Assembly: GCF_014337195.1 (NCBI RefSeq)
Contig: NZ_CP060634.1
Span: 186,001 to 250,000, forward strand
Direction of reading: 5' to 3'
Source: Qiania dongpingensis
GTDB taxonomy: Bacteria; Bacillota; Clostridia; Lachnospirales; Lachnospiraceae
Length of the DNA stretch: 64,000 nt
Positions within the stretch are counted from its first letter, which is position 1. The number at the start of each line of letters is the position of its first letter. Positions 24,452 to 33,123 of the stretch are shown here, piece after piece. The notes beneath the pieces are model-generated. The model searched no databases. It had not been told where the DNA came from and was given only the letters and a program-made list of their open reading frames with translations. A program made the translations under genes and the position numbers.

Positions 24452-26844
24452 GCCGACACCTCGCCGGGCTTGGTCGTCATTACGCGGTAGAGCTCCGTAT
24501 CTTTCGGAAAACGGTCAATAAAGGGCAAAATCACGTTGCCATAGAAGATAAGTCCCTCGCCCGCTTCGGAATGGGTTACATAGGTCATTTGCTGTTGTGA
24601 AATGTTAAGCTGCTTGGCAAGGATTTCCCGGTCGCCCTGGGCTTGGTTGAGCATATAGACAAAATCGCTGTTTTCAAAAACATTTGAAACTTCTCTGCTC
24701 GTCAAAAGGTCTTTGACGTTCTGCGTGATACCTGTCGGAATACCGCCCCACTTCCCAAAACGCTTCCAAATCTCGACGCTGTATGCTGCGGTCTGTTCCT
24801 CTTTCAAGAGTAAATGAAATTCGTCGATGTAATACCGCGTCGCCTTGCCCTCGCTGCGGTTTACCGTTACTCTGTTCCATACTTGGTCTTGGACGATAAG
24901 CATACCGACTTTTTTAAGCTGCGTACCGAGTTCCTTAATATCAAAGCAGACAAGGCGATTATGAATGTCAACGTTTGTCCTGTGGTTAAAAATGTTCAAG
25001 CTGCCGTTTACATAGAGTTCCAATGCCGCCGCGATACGCTGCGCTTCCTTTTCCGGCTGCTTCTTGATCTCGTCGTAGAGGTCGCCCAAAATCGGCATAT
25101 TCTCCGGCTTCGGGTCGGCAAGGTAGTTGCGGTACACGCTGATAACAGCGCGGTCAATCAAGGTCTTTTCGACAGCTTCCAGCCCGTTTTTACCTCCCAT
25201 AATCAACTCACAAAAGGAAAGGATAAAATCGCTCTTTAAGGCTATGGGCGTGTCGCCCTCGCTGTAATTGAGGTTAATATCCATAGGGTTAATGTACTGC
25301 GTGCTGTTCTGCGAAACCTTGATAACCTGTCCTTTCAAACGTCCGACAAGGGGGTAATATTCGGCTTCGGGGTCGCAAATGATAATGTCGTCGGACGTGA
25401 TAAGAAAAGCGTTTGTGATTTCGCGTTTTGCAGAAAAACTTTTGCCGCTGCCCGGTGTGCCGAGTATCAAGCCGTTGGGATTTTTCAGCTTCTTTCGGTC
25501 GCACAAAATCATGTTGTTGGAAAGGGCGTTTAAGCCGTAATACAATGCTTCGCCGCTTTGGAACAGCTCTTGCACCGTAAAGGGAACGAAAACGGCGGTG
25601 CTGCTGGTCGTCAAGCCGCGCTGGATATGGATAAGGTTTTCCCCCAACGGGATAGAGGACATAAGCCCCTGTTCCTGCCGGTAGTCAAGGCGGGTCAAAA
25701 TGCAGTTGTATTTCTGCGCGATTGCCGCCGCTCCAAATACTTCGTTATCCAATTTCTGCTTGGTATCTGCAAGGTTTAAGACAAGCAGCGTAAGCAGAAA
25801 CATTCTTTCGTTGCGGCTCTGCAAATCGCGGAGTAGGTTTTTTGCTTCCCCGCCGTAGGTGGCAAGGTCGGACGGAATAATATCCATGTCGTAGCCGCTG
25901 CGGATTGCTTTTTTCTGTTCCTCGATTTTCATACGGTCAAGGTCGGTAATCTTGCGCTTAATCGTCTTGATTGCTTCGTTGTGGTCGATACTCTGAATGT
26001 GCAGATTGACGATAATCCCGTTTTCCGCGTCCATGAAGTCGGCAAGCATACGGTCGGAGAGTTCCGGCGCGACGATCTGCAAAAAGGAAACTGCGCCAAA
26101 CTTGCCGCCCATTTGAAACATTCGCCCGTCGCCAAATCGGAAAGAGGACGGCGCGATAAAGTCTTTGACAGAAAGACCGCTTGCGGGTAGCCATTCCCAC
26201 GCAAAGTTAAAGCGTTCCCCGTCCGGGTGGAAAATCCCATGCAGCACTTCAAGACGCTGTTTCCCGTCCAATACCCGCGCCGCCGCGCCGATCACCTTAA
26301 AATGGTTGAGGGTGTCCGTTTCAATGCGGGCAAGACGCGCCCGCGCCGATCTAATGTCCTTTGCTTCAACGGTAAAGGTGAGAAACTTGGTCTTGATAAG
26401 CCCGTTGTTTCCGCGTTCAAGCTGCGTCCTAAGCATTTCGGTGTATTCTGCTCTGATACTGTCGAAGTCATCATTCTGCGGCGCAATCGTGATACTGTTC
26501 TTGAAATCGTCCTTGTTCGCATGGCGGCTGATTAGGGAAAGCTGCACGCTGATAGAAGCGTCGAACGAGTTATACATATCGCAAAGGGCTTCAAAAATGG
26601 CGGTTTTGTCGTCCGGCTGCGCAAGCTGATAGTTGATGTCCTCAAACTCAATGCACTTGGAATACCGCCCGTTTGCAAGGCGGCAAATCCCGTCCTTATA
26701 CATTCGCTCAAACGGTATGCTGTCCTGCGCCGTATGGGGCTTCCCGTCGCCCTTTGCCTGTCGGATAAGGGTATCTATCTGTTTTCTTTCCTGTCGGGAA
26801 AGTTTACGCTTTTCGTTTTGGGTGTTTTTCTTTTCCTTTGACAA
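24448..26844 (-). CDS. VirB4-type conjugation ATPase
   Basis: 798 residues. The cytoplasmic motor of the type IV secretion system, with Walker A GTPGSGKSFSAKRE at about residue 470 and Walker B-type FDIKELG/YYIDEFHLLL (about 690). The N-terminal half is the CagE/TrbE/VirB domain. It overlaps prgI by 41 bases and the methyltransferase by 4. Confidence 0.93.
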   Translation of the reverse strand: MSKEKKNTQNEKRKLSRQERKQIDTLIRQAKGDGKPHTAQDSIPFERMYKDGICRLANGRYSKCIEFEDINYQLAQPDDKTAIFEALCDMYNSFDASISVQLSLISRHANKDDFKNSITIAPQNDDFDSIRAEYTEMLRTQLERGNNGLIKTKFLTFTVEAKDIRSARARLARIETDTLNHFKVIGAAARVLDGKQRLEVLHGIFHPDGERFNFAWEWLPASGLSVKDFIAPSSFRFGDGRMFQMGGKFGAVSFLQIVAPELSDRMLADFMDAENGIIVNLHIQSIDHNEAIKTIKRKITDLDRMKIEEQKKAIRSGYDMDIIPSDLATYGGEAKNLLRDLQSRNERMFLLTLLVLNLADTKQKLDNEVFGAAAIAQKYNCILTRLDYRQEQGLMSSIPLGENLIHIQRGLTTSSTAVFVPFTVQELFQSGEALYYGLNALSNNMILCDRKKLKNPNGLILGTPGSGKSFSAKREITNAFLITSDDIIICDPEAEYYPLVGRLKGQVIKVSQNSTQYINPMDINLNYSEGDTPIALKSDFILSFCELIMGGKNGLEAVEKTLIDRAVISVYRNYLADPKPENMPILGDLYDEIKKQPEKEAQRIAAALELYVNGSLNIFNHRTNVDIHNRLVCFDIKELGTQLKKVGMLIVQDQVWNRVTVNRSEGKATRYYIDEFHLLLKEEQTAAYSVEIWKRFGKWGGIPTGITQNVKDLLTSREVSNVFENSDFVYMLNQAQGDREILAKQLNISQQQMTYVTHSEAGEGLIFYGNVILPFIDRFPKDTELYRVMTTKPGEVSA

Positions 26845-27196
26845 TCGCCCGTACCTCCTTATCTAATTGCTCTTGCCGCGCAAGGGCGGCATAAAAATTG
26901 TTGGTCTGATAAGGTCGCTCTTTGGGGCGAAGAAACTTCACTTCCACAAATTGCCGAATAATCACTTCCAGCGGTTGCCCGTTTTTCTCGTACATGGCAA
27001 GCAAAAACATAGGCAGCATGGCAAGCACCATGCACAATGCCGCTGTGGTTGTTCCAACGCTGTCTTTTACCAAAAAGAACAGCGGCAGTCCGATTGCTAC
27101 CGCCGCGCTGAAACAAATTAGCTGTCGTTTCGTAAGGTTGAACATTACCTTGCTTTTGATTTTTGTTAAGTCCTTTGGGACGGTTACATACGCCAT
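26804..27196 (-). CDS. PrgI family membrane protein (VirB3-like)
   Basis: 130 residues starting MAYVTVPKDLTKIKSKVMFN, with two close membrane helices (LICFSAAVAIGLPLFFLV and TAALCMVLAMLPMFLL). PrgI proteins are the VirB3-equivalent of Gram-positive transfer systems and partner VirB4. ATG 27196 follows AAAGGAGG. Confidence 0.88.
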   Translation of the reverse strand: MAYVTVPKDLTKIKSKVMFNLTKRQLICFSAAVAIGLPLFFLVKDSVGTTTAALCMVLAMLPMFLLAMYEKNGQPLEVIIRQFVEVKFLRPKERPYQTNNFYAALARQEQLDKEVRAIVKGKEKHPKRKA

Positions 27197-27197
27197 T

Positions 27198-28094
27198 TCA
27201 AACCTCCTTTCTGCCCGGAATGTAATCTTCAAAACGGGGGACAGCATAGAAAAGCCGTTTGTTATTTACCCACCGTTGCAAATGGCGGGTAACAGGCGGG
27301 GCGGTTGGACGCTCGTAAATCATCACATACGGGTCAAAGCCCATAGCCCGCAAGGTGTTCACGCGGTATAAATCCTGTTCGTGAGTGCTGCCGTAGTTGG
27401 TAAGAACATACACGCGCCGCTGGCGGCTGCTCTTAATGGCGGTCAAATCCAAAAAACGTTGGAAATACCCGGTTAAGTCCTCGTCGGGATTATCCCATGC
27501 AAAATGTACCGCTTTTATCCGTACCCGATTTAACAGGCTGACATTATCCCTGTTCACAAGGCGAATATCCAGCCCTTGCGAAAAATCCACCCATGCGCGG
27601 CTTCGTATAAGCTGCTCAATGAGATTTTCATGGTCGGGACAGGCAAGCAGATTAGCGTCCATGATTTTTATTTCCGGCTGCCATTTCCAAAACTCGGACA
27701 AATCCGCAACCTTAACACTTTCGCGTCCCTCTTTACTGCTGACAATGCAAAACCCGCAATTTCTCGGACAACCCCGGCTTAAAAAGCCGTAGGCAATCCC
27801 GAAAAACTGCGGGTAGATAGAATAATCCGGGTAACTGTGTTCCACTTCCGGCAGCAAGCGGTTTTTCGTGTCGTAGCCCGTACCGCCGAAAATAACTTGT
27901 TCCGCGTTGGTAACGGTTATCGTGTCTTTGGAATAGGTGTCCGTAAAGACGCGGCTTTTATATACAAGGTCGTACCGCCCCTTTGCGTTCCACCATTCCA
28001 CCGTATGCCCCTTTGCTTTATGATACGCGGATAGCTTCATCAAGCAGAGGTTGGGGAAATTATGGCTGTCAACGTCGATTAAACCGATTTTCAA
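27198..28094 (-). CDS. Radical SAM protein embedded in the conjugation operon
   Basis: 298 residues. The N-terminal half resembles a B12-binding/Rossmann domain (KIGLIDVDSHNFPNLCLMKL), followed by the radical SAM cluster motif CPRNCGFC at about residue 124 and a TIM-barrel-like remainder. The start is probably TTG 28094 after AAGGGGG. The gene lies one base upstream of prgI and 16 bases after the TrbL-like gene, so it is expressed with the transfer channel. Substrate unknown; similar proteins are seen in ICEs and phages. Confidence 0.8.
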   Translation of the reverse strand: MKIGLIDVDSHNFPNLCLMKLSAYHKAKGHTVEWWNAKGRYDLVYKSRVFTDTYSKDTITVTNAEQVIFGGTGYDTKNRLLPEVEHSYPDYSIYPQFFGIAYGFLSRGCPRNCGFCIVSSKEGRESVKVADLSEFWKWQPEIKIMDANLLACPDHENLIEQLIRSRAWVDFSQGLDIRLVNRDNVSLLNRVRIKAVHFAWDNPDEDLTGYFQRFLDLTAIKSSRQRRVYVLTNYGSTHEQDLYRVNTLRAMGFDPYVMIYERPTAPPVTRHLQRWVNNKRLFYAVPRFEDYIPGRKEV

Positions 28095-28110
28095 ATCATA
28101 ACTCACCCCC

Positions 28111-28974
28111 TTAATGTGCCGAAAAGACGCTCTTTGCAAGGCTTCCCGTTTTGAAAAGCGTAAAGCACAAGAGGACGGTATAGCCCATGCAAGCCCAGAT
28201 CGCGCCGGAAATGTCGTCGGTCGCTGCGATTGTTTGTATCAACACCGCATAAATGCCGACACACACCAAGATCAGAAACGCCTGAAAACCAAGCGCAAGC
28301 AAAGATTTTAAGTAATTCTGTCCCATGCTGCCCCATTCGTGATTTACCATTGTTGCCATAGGGATAGGGGCAACGCTCGTTACAAGATATATTTCAATCA
28401 TGCGCCCATACACCACAAGCATAATGCAGATTGACAGGGCTTTCATGGTAAGCCCTACAAAGAGGGATTGAAACCATAACCCCAAAAGACCGCCCACGCT
28501 CATAGCGTCGAGTTTTGCTTCAATGTCGGTAATGACGGTGGTAACGTCTATGCTTGTATCGGATATGATAACCCCCGCGCTCTGATTGACGACGCTCTGC
28601 GTAACGTCGAAAACTCCCATGACGATGTTCCAAGTGTTTGTTACCAGCAGCACCGCAACAAAGGTCTTAAAAATCCATTTGAAGAAAATCCAAGTGTCGA
28701 GATCGTGCAGATTGTTTTTTTCAATTACAAGCTGGATTAGTTCATAACACATGACAAAGGTAATGATAACGCCCGCAATCGGTACAATGACGTTTTCCGA
28801 AAGGCTGCGTATCATGTTGAATATGCCCGCGTTCCACCCGGCGGGGGTCGTGCCGACTTGTGTTGCGATTTCTCCAACCTCTGTATTTACGCTGTCAAAC
28901 AAGCCGGAAAGGTTCGATAAAATCCCGTCTGTCAAAATGCCGCGAAACCAATCTTCAATCATCTGCCATATCAA
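28111..28974 (-). CDS. TrbL/VirB6-like channel protein, CD1112 family
   Basis: 287 residues with about six membrane segments, e.g. VIVPIAGVIITFVMCYELI and FLILVCVGIYAVLIQTIAA. It is the inner-membrane channel protein of Tn1549-type secretion systems, between Maff2 and the radical SAM gene. Confidence 0.88.
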   Translation of the reverse strand: MIWQMIEDWFRGILTDGILSNLSGLFDSVNTEVGEIATQVGTTPAGWNAGIFNMIRSLSENVIVPIAGVIITFVMCYELIQLVIEKNNLHDLDTWIFFKWIFKTFVAVLLVTNTWNIVMGVFDVTQSVVNQSAGVIISDTSIDVTTVITDIEAKLDAMSVGGLLGLWFQSLFVGLTMKALSICIMLVVYGRMIEIYLVTSVAPIPMATMVNHEWGSMGQNYLKSLLALGFQAFLILVCVGIYAVLIQTIAATDDISGAIWACMGYTVLLCFTLFKTGSLAKSVFSAH

Positions 28975-29044
28975 AAGTTAATCCCTCCTTTCCCGCGCCC
29001 TCCCGTTTCCGAGAGGGCGCGGCGGGTGGTATTTGTTTTAGGCA

Positions 29045-29260
29045 TTATCCAAAAAGTTGAGAAAGCAGGGGAACAAGGGTGCCGCCGATCAAAGCGACGC
29101 CGCCGCCCGCCATGAGCTGCTTCATGCCCTGGCTCTTTGCGCCCGGATTGTCGTTGCCGTAACCCTCCATGAGGTTAATGGCACCCCAAATGCCAAGACC
29201 TGCGCCAAGCGCGATAACCAAAGTCTGCAATACACCAACTGCGCTGTTGAAAAACTCCAT
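29045..29260 (-). CDS. Maff2 family small membrane protein
   Basis: 71 residues with two hydrophobic segments separated by a Gly/Asn/Lys loop (MEGYGNDNPGAKSQGMKQ). It belongs to the Maff2 family, which always precedes the TrbL-like gene; its size and shape recall a VirB2-type pilin, but this is unproven. I chose ATG 29260 (GAGG upstream). Confidence 0.8.
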   Translation of the reverse strand: MEFFNSAVGVLQTLVIALGAGLGIWGAINLMEGYGNDNPGAKSQGMKQLMAGGGVALIGGTLVPLLSQLFG

Positions 29261-29323
29261 ATAAACCTCGCTTTCTGCCGCTGTGCGGCTCAAAAAAAGT
29301 TGTTGAAAATGAAAATGCCGCCG

Positions 29324-31108
29324 TTATTCCTCGGCGGCTGCGTCCTCGTCGGACAAATCTATTTCGTATATGTCAAAGGCTTCATCGGGCTTTACGATTG
29401 CCGGACGGGTAGACATATACCGTTCCACGTCAAAAGCGTTTCTTTTGTCGAAGTCGGAAAGGTATTTGTAGTTCGGGTGTTTCGTGATGTCGTATTTGTC
29501 GCTTAAAAAGGGACGCACACCGCGTAGCTGCAAAATACATTTCCCACCGTCCATAACTGCTATTTCGTCCTGTGTCATCAGCTCCTTTCCTAATTTTTGA
29601 TAAGTAAGTCCATGAGAAACCTGCGTGCCGCGATTTTCGGAAGTATTGAAACTGTCGATTGTTTCCCGTCCCAAGTTATCCGAAATATCCTTTGCATTTT
29701 TCCCACGTCCTCCCAAAAACAAGGTGCTGTCGGCATTATCAAGTATGATTTCTGCCGCGTCCTTGTAAATGGCTTTTAGTTGGCTCTGCGATTGCAGAAT
29801 GATAGAAGCGGACATTTCCCTGCTGCGAATGGTCGCAATTAACTTATCAAAGCGGGGTATCTGCCCGATGTTGGCAAATTCATCAAGCAAAAACCGGACA
29901 TGAATAGGCAATTTGCCGTTGTATTCGTCGTCCGCTTTATCACAAAGCAAATTGAAAAGCTGCGATTGCAGAATAGCGATAACAAAATTAAAGGTGTCGT
30001 CGGTATCGCTCATTATGAGGAAAAGCGCGGTTTTCCTGTCGCCCAATGTATCAAGTTCCAATTCATCATAGGACATGAGTTCCCGGAGTTCCTCTATATC
30101 AAAAGGGGCAAGACGCGCACCGCAAGAAATAAGGATTGACTTTGCCGTTTTGCCCGCCGCCAATTTGTATTTTTTATATTGCTTCACCGCGAAATGGTCG
30201 GGGCTGCGTTCTTCTAAATCGGCAAAGAGCAGATCAACGGGGCTTTGGTATTCCTCGTCGTCCTCGCGTGCTTCGCTTGCATTGATAAGTTCAAGCAGCG
30301 TTGTAAAGCTCATTTCCTCGGCGGGGGCTTCATACCAAATGTAGCCGATCAACGCGCAATATAATAATCTCTCGGCTTTCACCCAAAAATCTTCCGCGCT
30401 TTTTTCTCCCTCGCCTTTGGTATTGACAATAAGGGTATTGACAACCTTTAACACGTCCTTTTCGCTGCGGATATAGACAAAGGGGTTATAGTGCATACTT
30501 TTCCGAAAGTTTATCGTGTTCAGTACCTTAATGCGGTAGCCTGCCCGTTGCAGCAGCTTTCCGCACTCGATTAGGACGGTGCCTTTTGGGTCGGTCAAGA
30601 CGTAGGAAGAATGAAGCTGCATTAAATTAGGCTTTACGAAAAACCTTGTCTTGCCGCTGCCGCTGCCGCCGATCACCACGACGTTTTTATTTCTCGCATA
30701 TTTCGGCTGCTTCGGGCGGCTGTTCATGGTAAGGCGTTCGGTCTGCGTCAAAATGATGTTGTTCTGAAAATCCGGGTCGATGTAGGGCTTTATATCTTCG
30801 GCGTTGCCCCAACGTGCGCTGCCGTATTCTGCGCCCTTGCGGTATTTCTTTGCGTTTTTCCCTTTGACATAGACAATCAGACGAATAACCACCGCGCCGA
30901 CAATGCCGATAAGCAAATCCAACGGGTGAACGCTCGGCAAGGCATTTGAAAACGCTTCGGAAAATCCCTGTGTGATATTGAGTATCTTTTCGGAAATATC
31001 CGCGCCGGGGGCAAGCCGCGTCGCCTGTCCTACTTTATCAAAGAGATAGACAAAGAACACATAGGGGATATTCGGGATTATCAGCTTTTTGTAGTTTATC
31101 TGCTTCAT
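29324..31108 (-). CDS. VirD4/TraG type IV coupling protein
   Basis: 594 residues. Two N-terminal membrane segments, Walker A GGSGSGKTRFFVKPN at about residue 150, and Walker B-type LLDEFANIGQIPRFD at about 410. It docks the relaxase-DNA complex to the secretion channel. The gene starts inside the end of pcfB (4-base overlap). Confidence 0.93.
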   Translation of the reverse strand: MKQINYKKLIIPNIPYVFFVYLFDKVGQATRLAPGADISEKILNITQGFSEAFSNALPSVHPLDLLIGIVGAVVIRLIVYVKGKNAKKYRKGAEYGSARWGNAEDIKPYIDPDFQNNIILTQTERLTMNSRPKQPKYARNKNVVVIGGSGSGKTRFFVKPNLMQLHSSYVLTDPKGTVLIECGKLLQRAGYRIKVLNTINFRKSMHYNPFVYIRSEKDVLKVVNTLIVNTKGEGEKSAEDFWVKAERLLYCALIGYIWYEAPAEEMSFTTLLELINASEAREDDEEYQSPVDLLFADLEERSPDHFAVKQYKKYKLAAGKTAKSILISCGARLAPFDIEELRELMSYDELELDTLGDRKTALFLIMSDTDDTFNFVIAILQSQLFNLLCDKADDEYNGKLPIHVRFLLDEFANIGQIPRFDKLIATIRSREMSASIILQSQSQLKAIYKDAAEIILDNADSTLFLGGRGKNAKDISDNLGRETIDSFNTSENRGTQVSHGLTYQKLGKELMTQDEIAVMDGGKCILQLRGVRPFLSDKYDITKHPNYKYLSDFDKRNAFDVERYMSTRPAIVKPDEAFDIYEIDLSDEDAAAEE

Positions 31109-31578
31109 ATCTCGCGCCCCCTGTCTATTTTCTTTACCTTGTCGCGGGCGGCGTTAAGCTGCTTCGCCTTGTCCTTTGCTGCGGCAAGGGCTTTGCGGAT
31201 AGAGGGCTTTTTATCCCTGTTCAGCTTCTTTGCGGAAAACTCTTGAAACGCTGCGATCATAACGTCCGCGTCCCTGCCTTTGAAAAACACAAGGTAACGG
31301 GTCTGTTCGCCCTTAACCTTTTTCAGCGAAAAATCTATGTTGTACTTCTTCGCGGTACTCTCAAAGGCTTTGATATTGCTGTCGGTGATCTCGATGTTGG
31401 AAACACCCGCATTTTGCTTCATAAGCTGCCGCATGGTCTGTTTCCCATGCGGGGCTTTGCTTTTCTGCTCCAAAAACTTCTTGATTGCTTTTTGCAACGC
31501 CTGTTCGGTAAGCCTTGCCGCGCCTTTTCCCACATTGACGGATAGGGCAATCGTTTTTTGGGTTACTTCCTCCTGCAA
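31105..31578 (-). CDS. PcfB family relaxosome protein
   Basis: 157 basic residues. The N-terminal part (ALSVNVGKGAARLTEQALQK) matches PcfB/DUF3801, which in pCF10 links the relaxase to the coupling protein. Its position directly upstream of VirD4 agrees. Confidence 0.85.
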   Translation of the reverse strand: MQEEVTQKTIALSVNVGKGAARLTEQALQKAIKKFLEQKSKAPHGKQTMRQLMKQNAGVSNIEITDSNIKAFESTAKKYNIDFSLKKVKGEQTRYLVFFKGRDADVMIAAFQEFSAKKLNRDKKPSIRKALAAAKDKAKQLNAARDKVKKIDRGREI

Positions 31579-31614
31579 GGTATCAACTCCTTTCCCGGTA
31601 AACTGCGGCTATGC

Positions 31615-32559
31615 TCATTTGCTGCCGTAAAAGTCGTGATTGACAAGGGCGGTATAATAGCTGTCAATGGTACTCGGCGCGTTGAACAGTACCGCTTTCA
31701 AATACTGCTTGATATTGCGCACTTTGGTTGTGTTCTCCCTCATGCAATCCAAAACAAACTCAATATGGCTGCTGTTCAGCTTCAAAAACTTTGATTTCAC
31801 TAATTCGGCGGGGTAGTCGTCCCCGGCAATACGGATTGTCTTTCGCGCTGTGCAGACGGTTTCCAGCATAAGGTCAACTATCTCATTTAGGCGGTCTGCG
31901 TCAATTTTGCAGTTTTGAATGAGATGGTCGTATTCGATATTGTCCTTGATAATCTCCCTGTAAATCTCTACTGCGCTATTGCTTTTCGCTTCCGTTCTTT
32001 TCCTTTCCGGCGGCGTAGCCGCTTCGCCCTGCTCAAAGGGCAAGGGGTTTAGGGAATGGAATGGAAAGGAATGGGTACTTGATAAATCCGTAATTGATTG
32101 TTCTTTACTTGATATATCTTTATTTAATTGCGTTGGATTTTCCAACGTAGGTTTTTCCTGCGTAGGTTTTTCCAACGTTGGATTATCCAATGTTGGATTT
32201 TCCAATGTAGGTAAATCCAATATAGGCGGCTGTCCGCCGCTGGTAGCTGCTTCCGGCTCTCGCGGCTGCGGCTGCTCGTATATGACGTAATCCGCGCCCC
32301 GCAAGCGTCCCTTTTCGTCGCGCTCCCGGCTGCGCACGATATATCCGGCTTTTTCGAGTTCCTTTACCGCTTCGCGGATTGCGTCGATCTTCTCCCGGTT
32401 GATATGGGATAAGCCCGCAAGGGTATAATCCCAATCCTCCGGCAAAGACAGCATTTGCGACAACAAGCCCTTTGCCTTTAAGGACAATTCTTTGTTGCGC
32501 AAGTGGTGGTTGCTCATAACGGTATATCCCGTATTTCGCTCCACTCTGAAAACTGCCAT
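31615..32559 (-). CDS. Replication-initiator A-like protein (RepA_N/DUF6017)
   Basis: 314 residues. The N-terminal winged-helix domain (MAVFRVERNTGYTVMSNHHL, KAKGLLSQMLSLPEDWDYT) is typical of RepA_N/DnaD-like initiators; a central low-complexity linker with Pro-Thr-Leu/Gln-Glu-Lys/Asn pentads follows, then a C-terminal DUF6017-like domain. It probably supports autonomous replication of the excised ICE. SD AGGAAGTGAGG precedes ATG 32559. Confidence 0.85.
   Translation of the reverse strand: MAVFRVERNTGYTVMSNHHLRNKELSLKAKGLLSQMLSLPEDWDYTLAGLSHINREKIDAIREAVKELEKAGYIVRSRERDEKGRLRGADYVIYEQPQPREPEAATSGGQPPILDLPTLENPTLDNPTLEKPTQEKPTLENPTQLNKDISSKEQSITDLSSTHSFPFHSLNPLPFEQGEAATPPERKRTEAKSNSAVEIYREIIKDNIEYDHLIQNCKIDADRLNEIVDLMLETVCTARKTIRIAGDDYPAELVKSKFLKLNSSHIEFVLDCMRENTTKVRNIKQYLKAVLFNAPSTIDSYYTALVNHDFYGSK
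32140..32222 (-). repeat. 15-bp tandem repeat within the RepA-like gene
   Basis: About five and a half degenerate 15-base units encoding Leu/Gln-Glu/Asp-Asn/Lys-Pro-Thr pentads. They lie in the flexible linker, so copy number changes would keep the frame. Confidence 0.75.
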
Positions 32560-32687
32560 ATTTCCTCACTTCCTCTCTTGGTCTGCGTGGACAATTAGAA
32601 AGCCGTTTTCGGCGGTTTTGGTATTGCAATATGCCCTTTGCCGTTTTCGCGTCTGCAAAGCCGCATGGCACAAGGGCTTTTGCCCGT

Positions 32688-32906
32688 CTATTTGTCCATG
32701 CTGGCGGGCGTTTTCCGCGTCCTCTTGCCGGGGCAATAGGGACACTCTTTGAAAACGCAAAACTCATATTTCCACCCGGGGCGGTAGAAACGGCAAGTGC
32801 CGCAATCTTCATCATCTCCGGCACAACCGGATTGATAGCGGTCAAATCCCGGCTTCTGCTGCATGAGCAGTTCAAACGCCCGCTGCTTGCCCTTTGTGAA
32901 ATACAT
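32688..32906 (-). CDS. Small cysteine-rich protein of unknown function
   Basis: 72 residues with six cysteines as CGTC, CVFKECPYC and a single upstream Cys, likely a small zinc-binding protein. ATG 32906 has AGGAGG 10 bases upstream. It is the first gene of the long minus-strand transfer operon. I do not recognise a named family. Confidence 0.6.
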   Translation of the reverse strand: MYFTKGKQRAFELLMQQKPGFDRYQSGCAGDDEDCGTCRFYRPGWKYEFCVFKECPYCPGKRTRKTPASMDK

Positions 32907-32986
32907 TCCGGCTGCGCCTCCTTTCCTGCGGGCATAAAAAAACGCCACAACTTCTTTGAAGCTGCGGCGGCATATCCTACCCACTT

Positions 32987-33031
32987 AAAAACGCCATATC
33001 AAGGCTTGTCCAACCTTGCTACGGCGTTTTA
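32987..33031. terminator. Hairpin near the right ICE end
   Basis: AAAACGCC pairs with GGCGTTTT, with an inner CAAGG/CCTTG stem, followed on the plus strand only by AGG. It could act in either direction to insulate the ICE from the collagen-gene side. Confidence 0.5.
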
Positions 33032-33100
33032 GGTGTAATCATAGGGGCTGTTTAATTGTCTTTAAGATAGTGGAAAGCCGCATGGTTACGGCAATTTCCG

Positions 33101-33123
33101 TGTTGTGCATATATTGACGGAGC
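33101..33123. other. attR: right end of the ICE
   Basis: TGTTGTGCATA at 33101-33111 is the perfect inverse of the 11-mer in attL. The outer part ends in ACGG followed by the shared GAGC (33120-33123), after which the collagen reading frame resumes. Confidence 0.7.

Larger units (their letters stand above)
6683..33121. mobile_element. Integrative conjugative element, Tn1549/Tn5397-like, ~26.4 kb
   Basis: Complete ICE bounded by inverted ends and inserted within the Gly-X-Y region of a collagen-like gene. It contains a large serine recombinase at the left end, sigma/HTH/XRE control genes, MobC and relaxase, a VirB4/VirD4 type IV secretion set, a C40 peptidase, anti-restriction genes, topoisomerase III and a RepA-like protein. 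All the usual transfer functions are intact by eye, so it may be mobile. Its base use looks more G+C-rich than the flanking chromosome, except for the AT-rich 10.3-11.9 kb cargo. Confidence 0.9.

Noticed and set aside
32566..32760. 64-residue minus-strand frame near the right ICE end
   Set aside because: Overlaps the better-supported Cys-rich gene at 32688 and has biased, non-protein-like composition.
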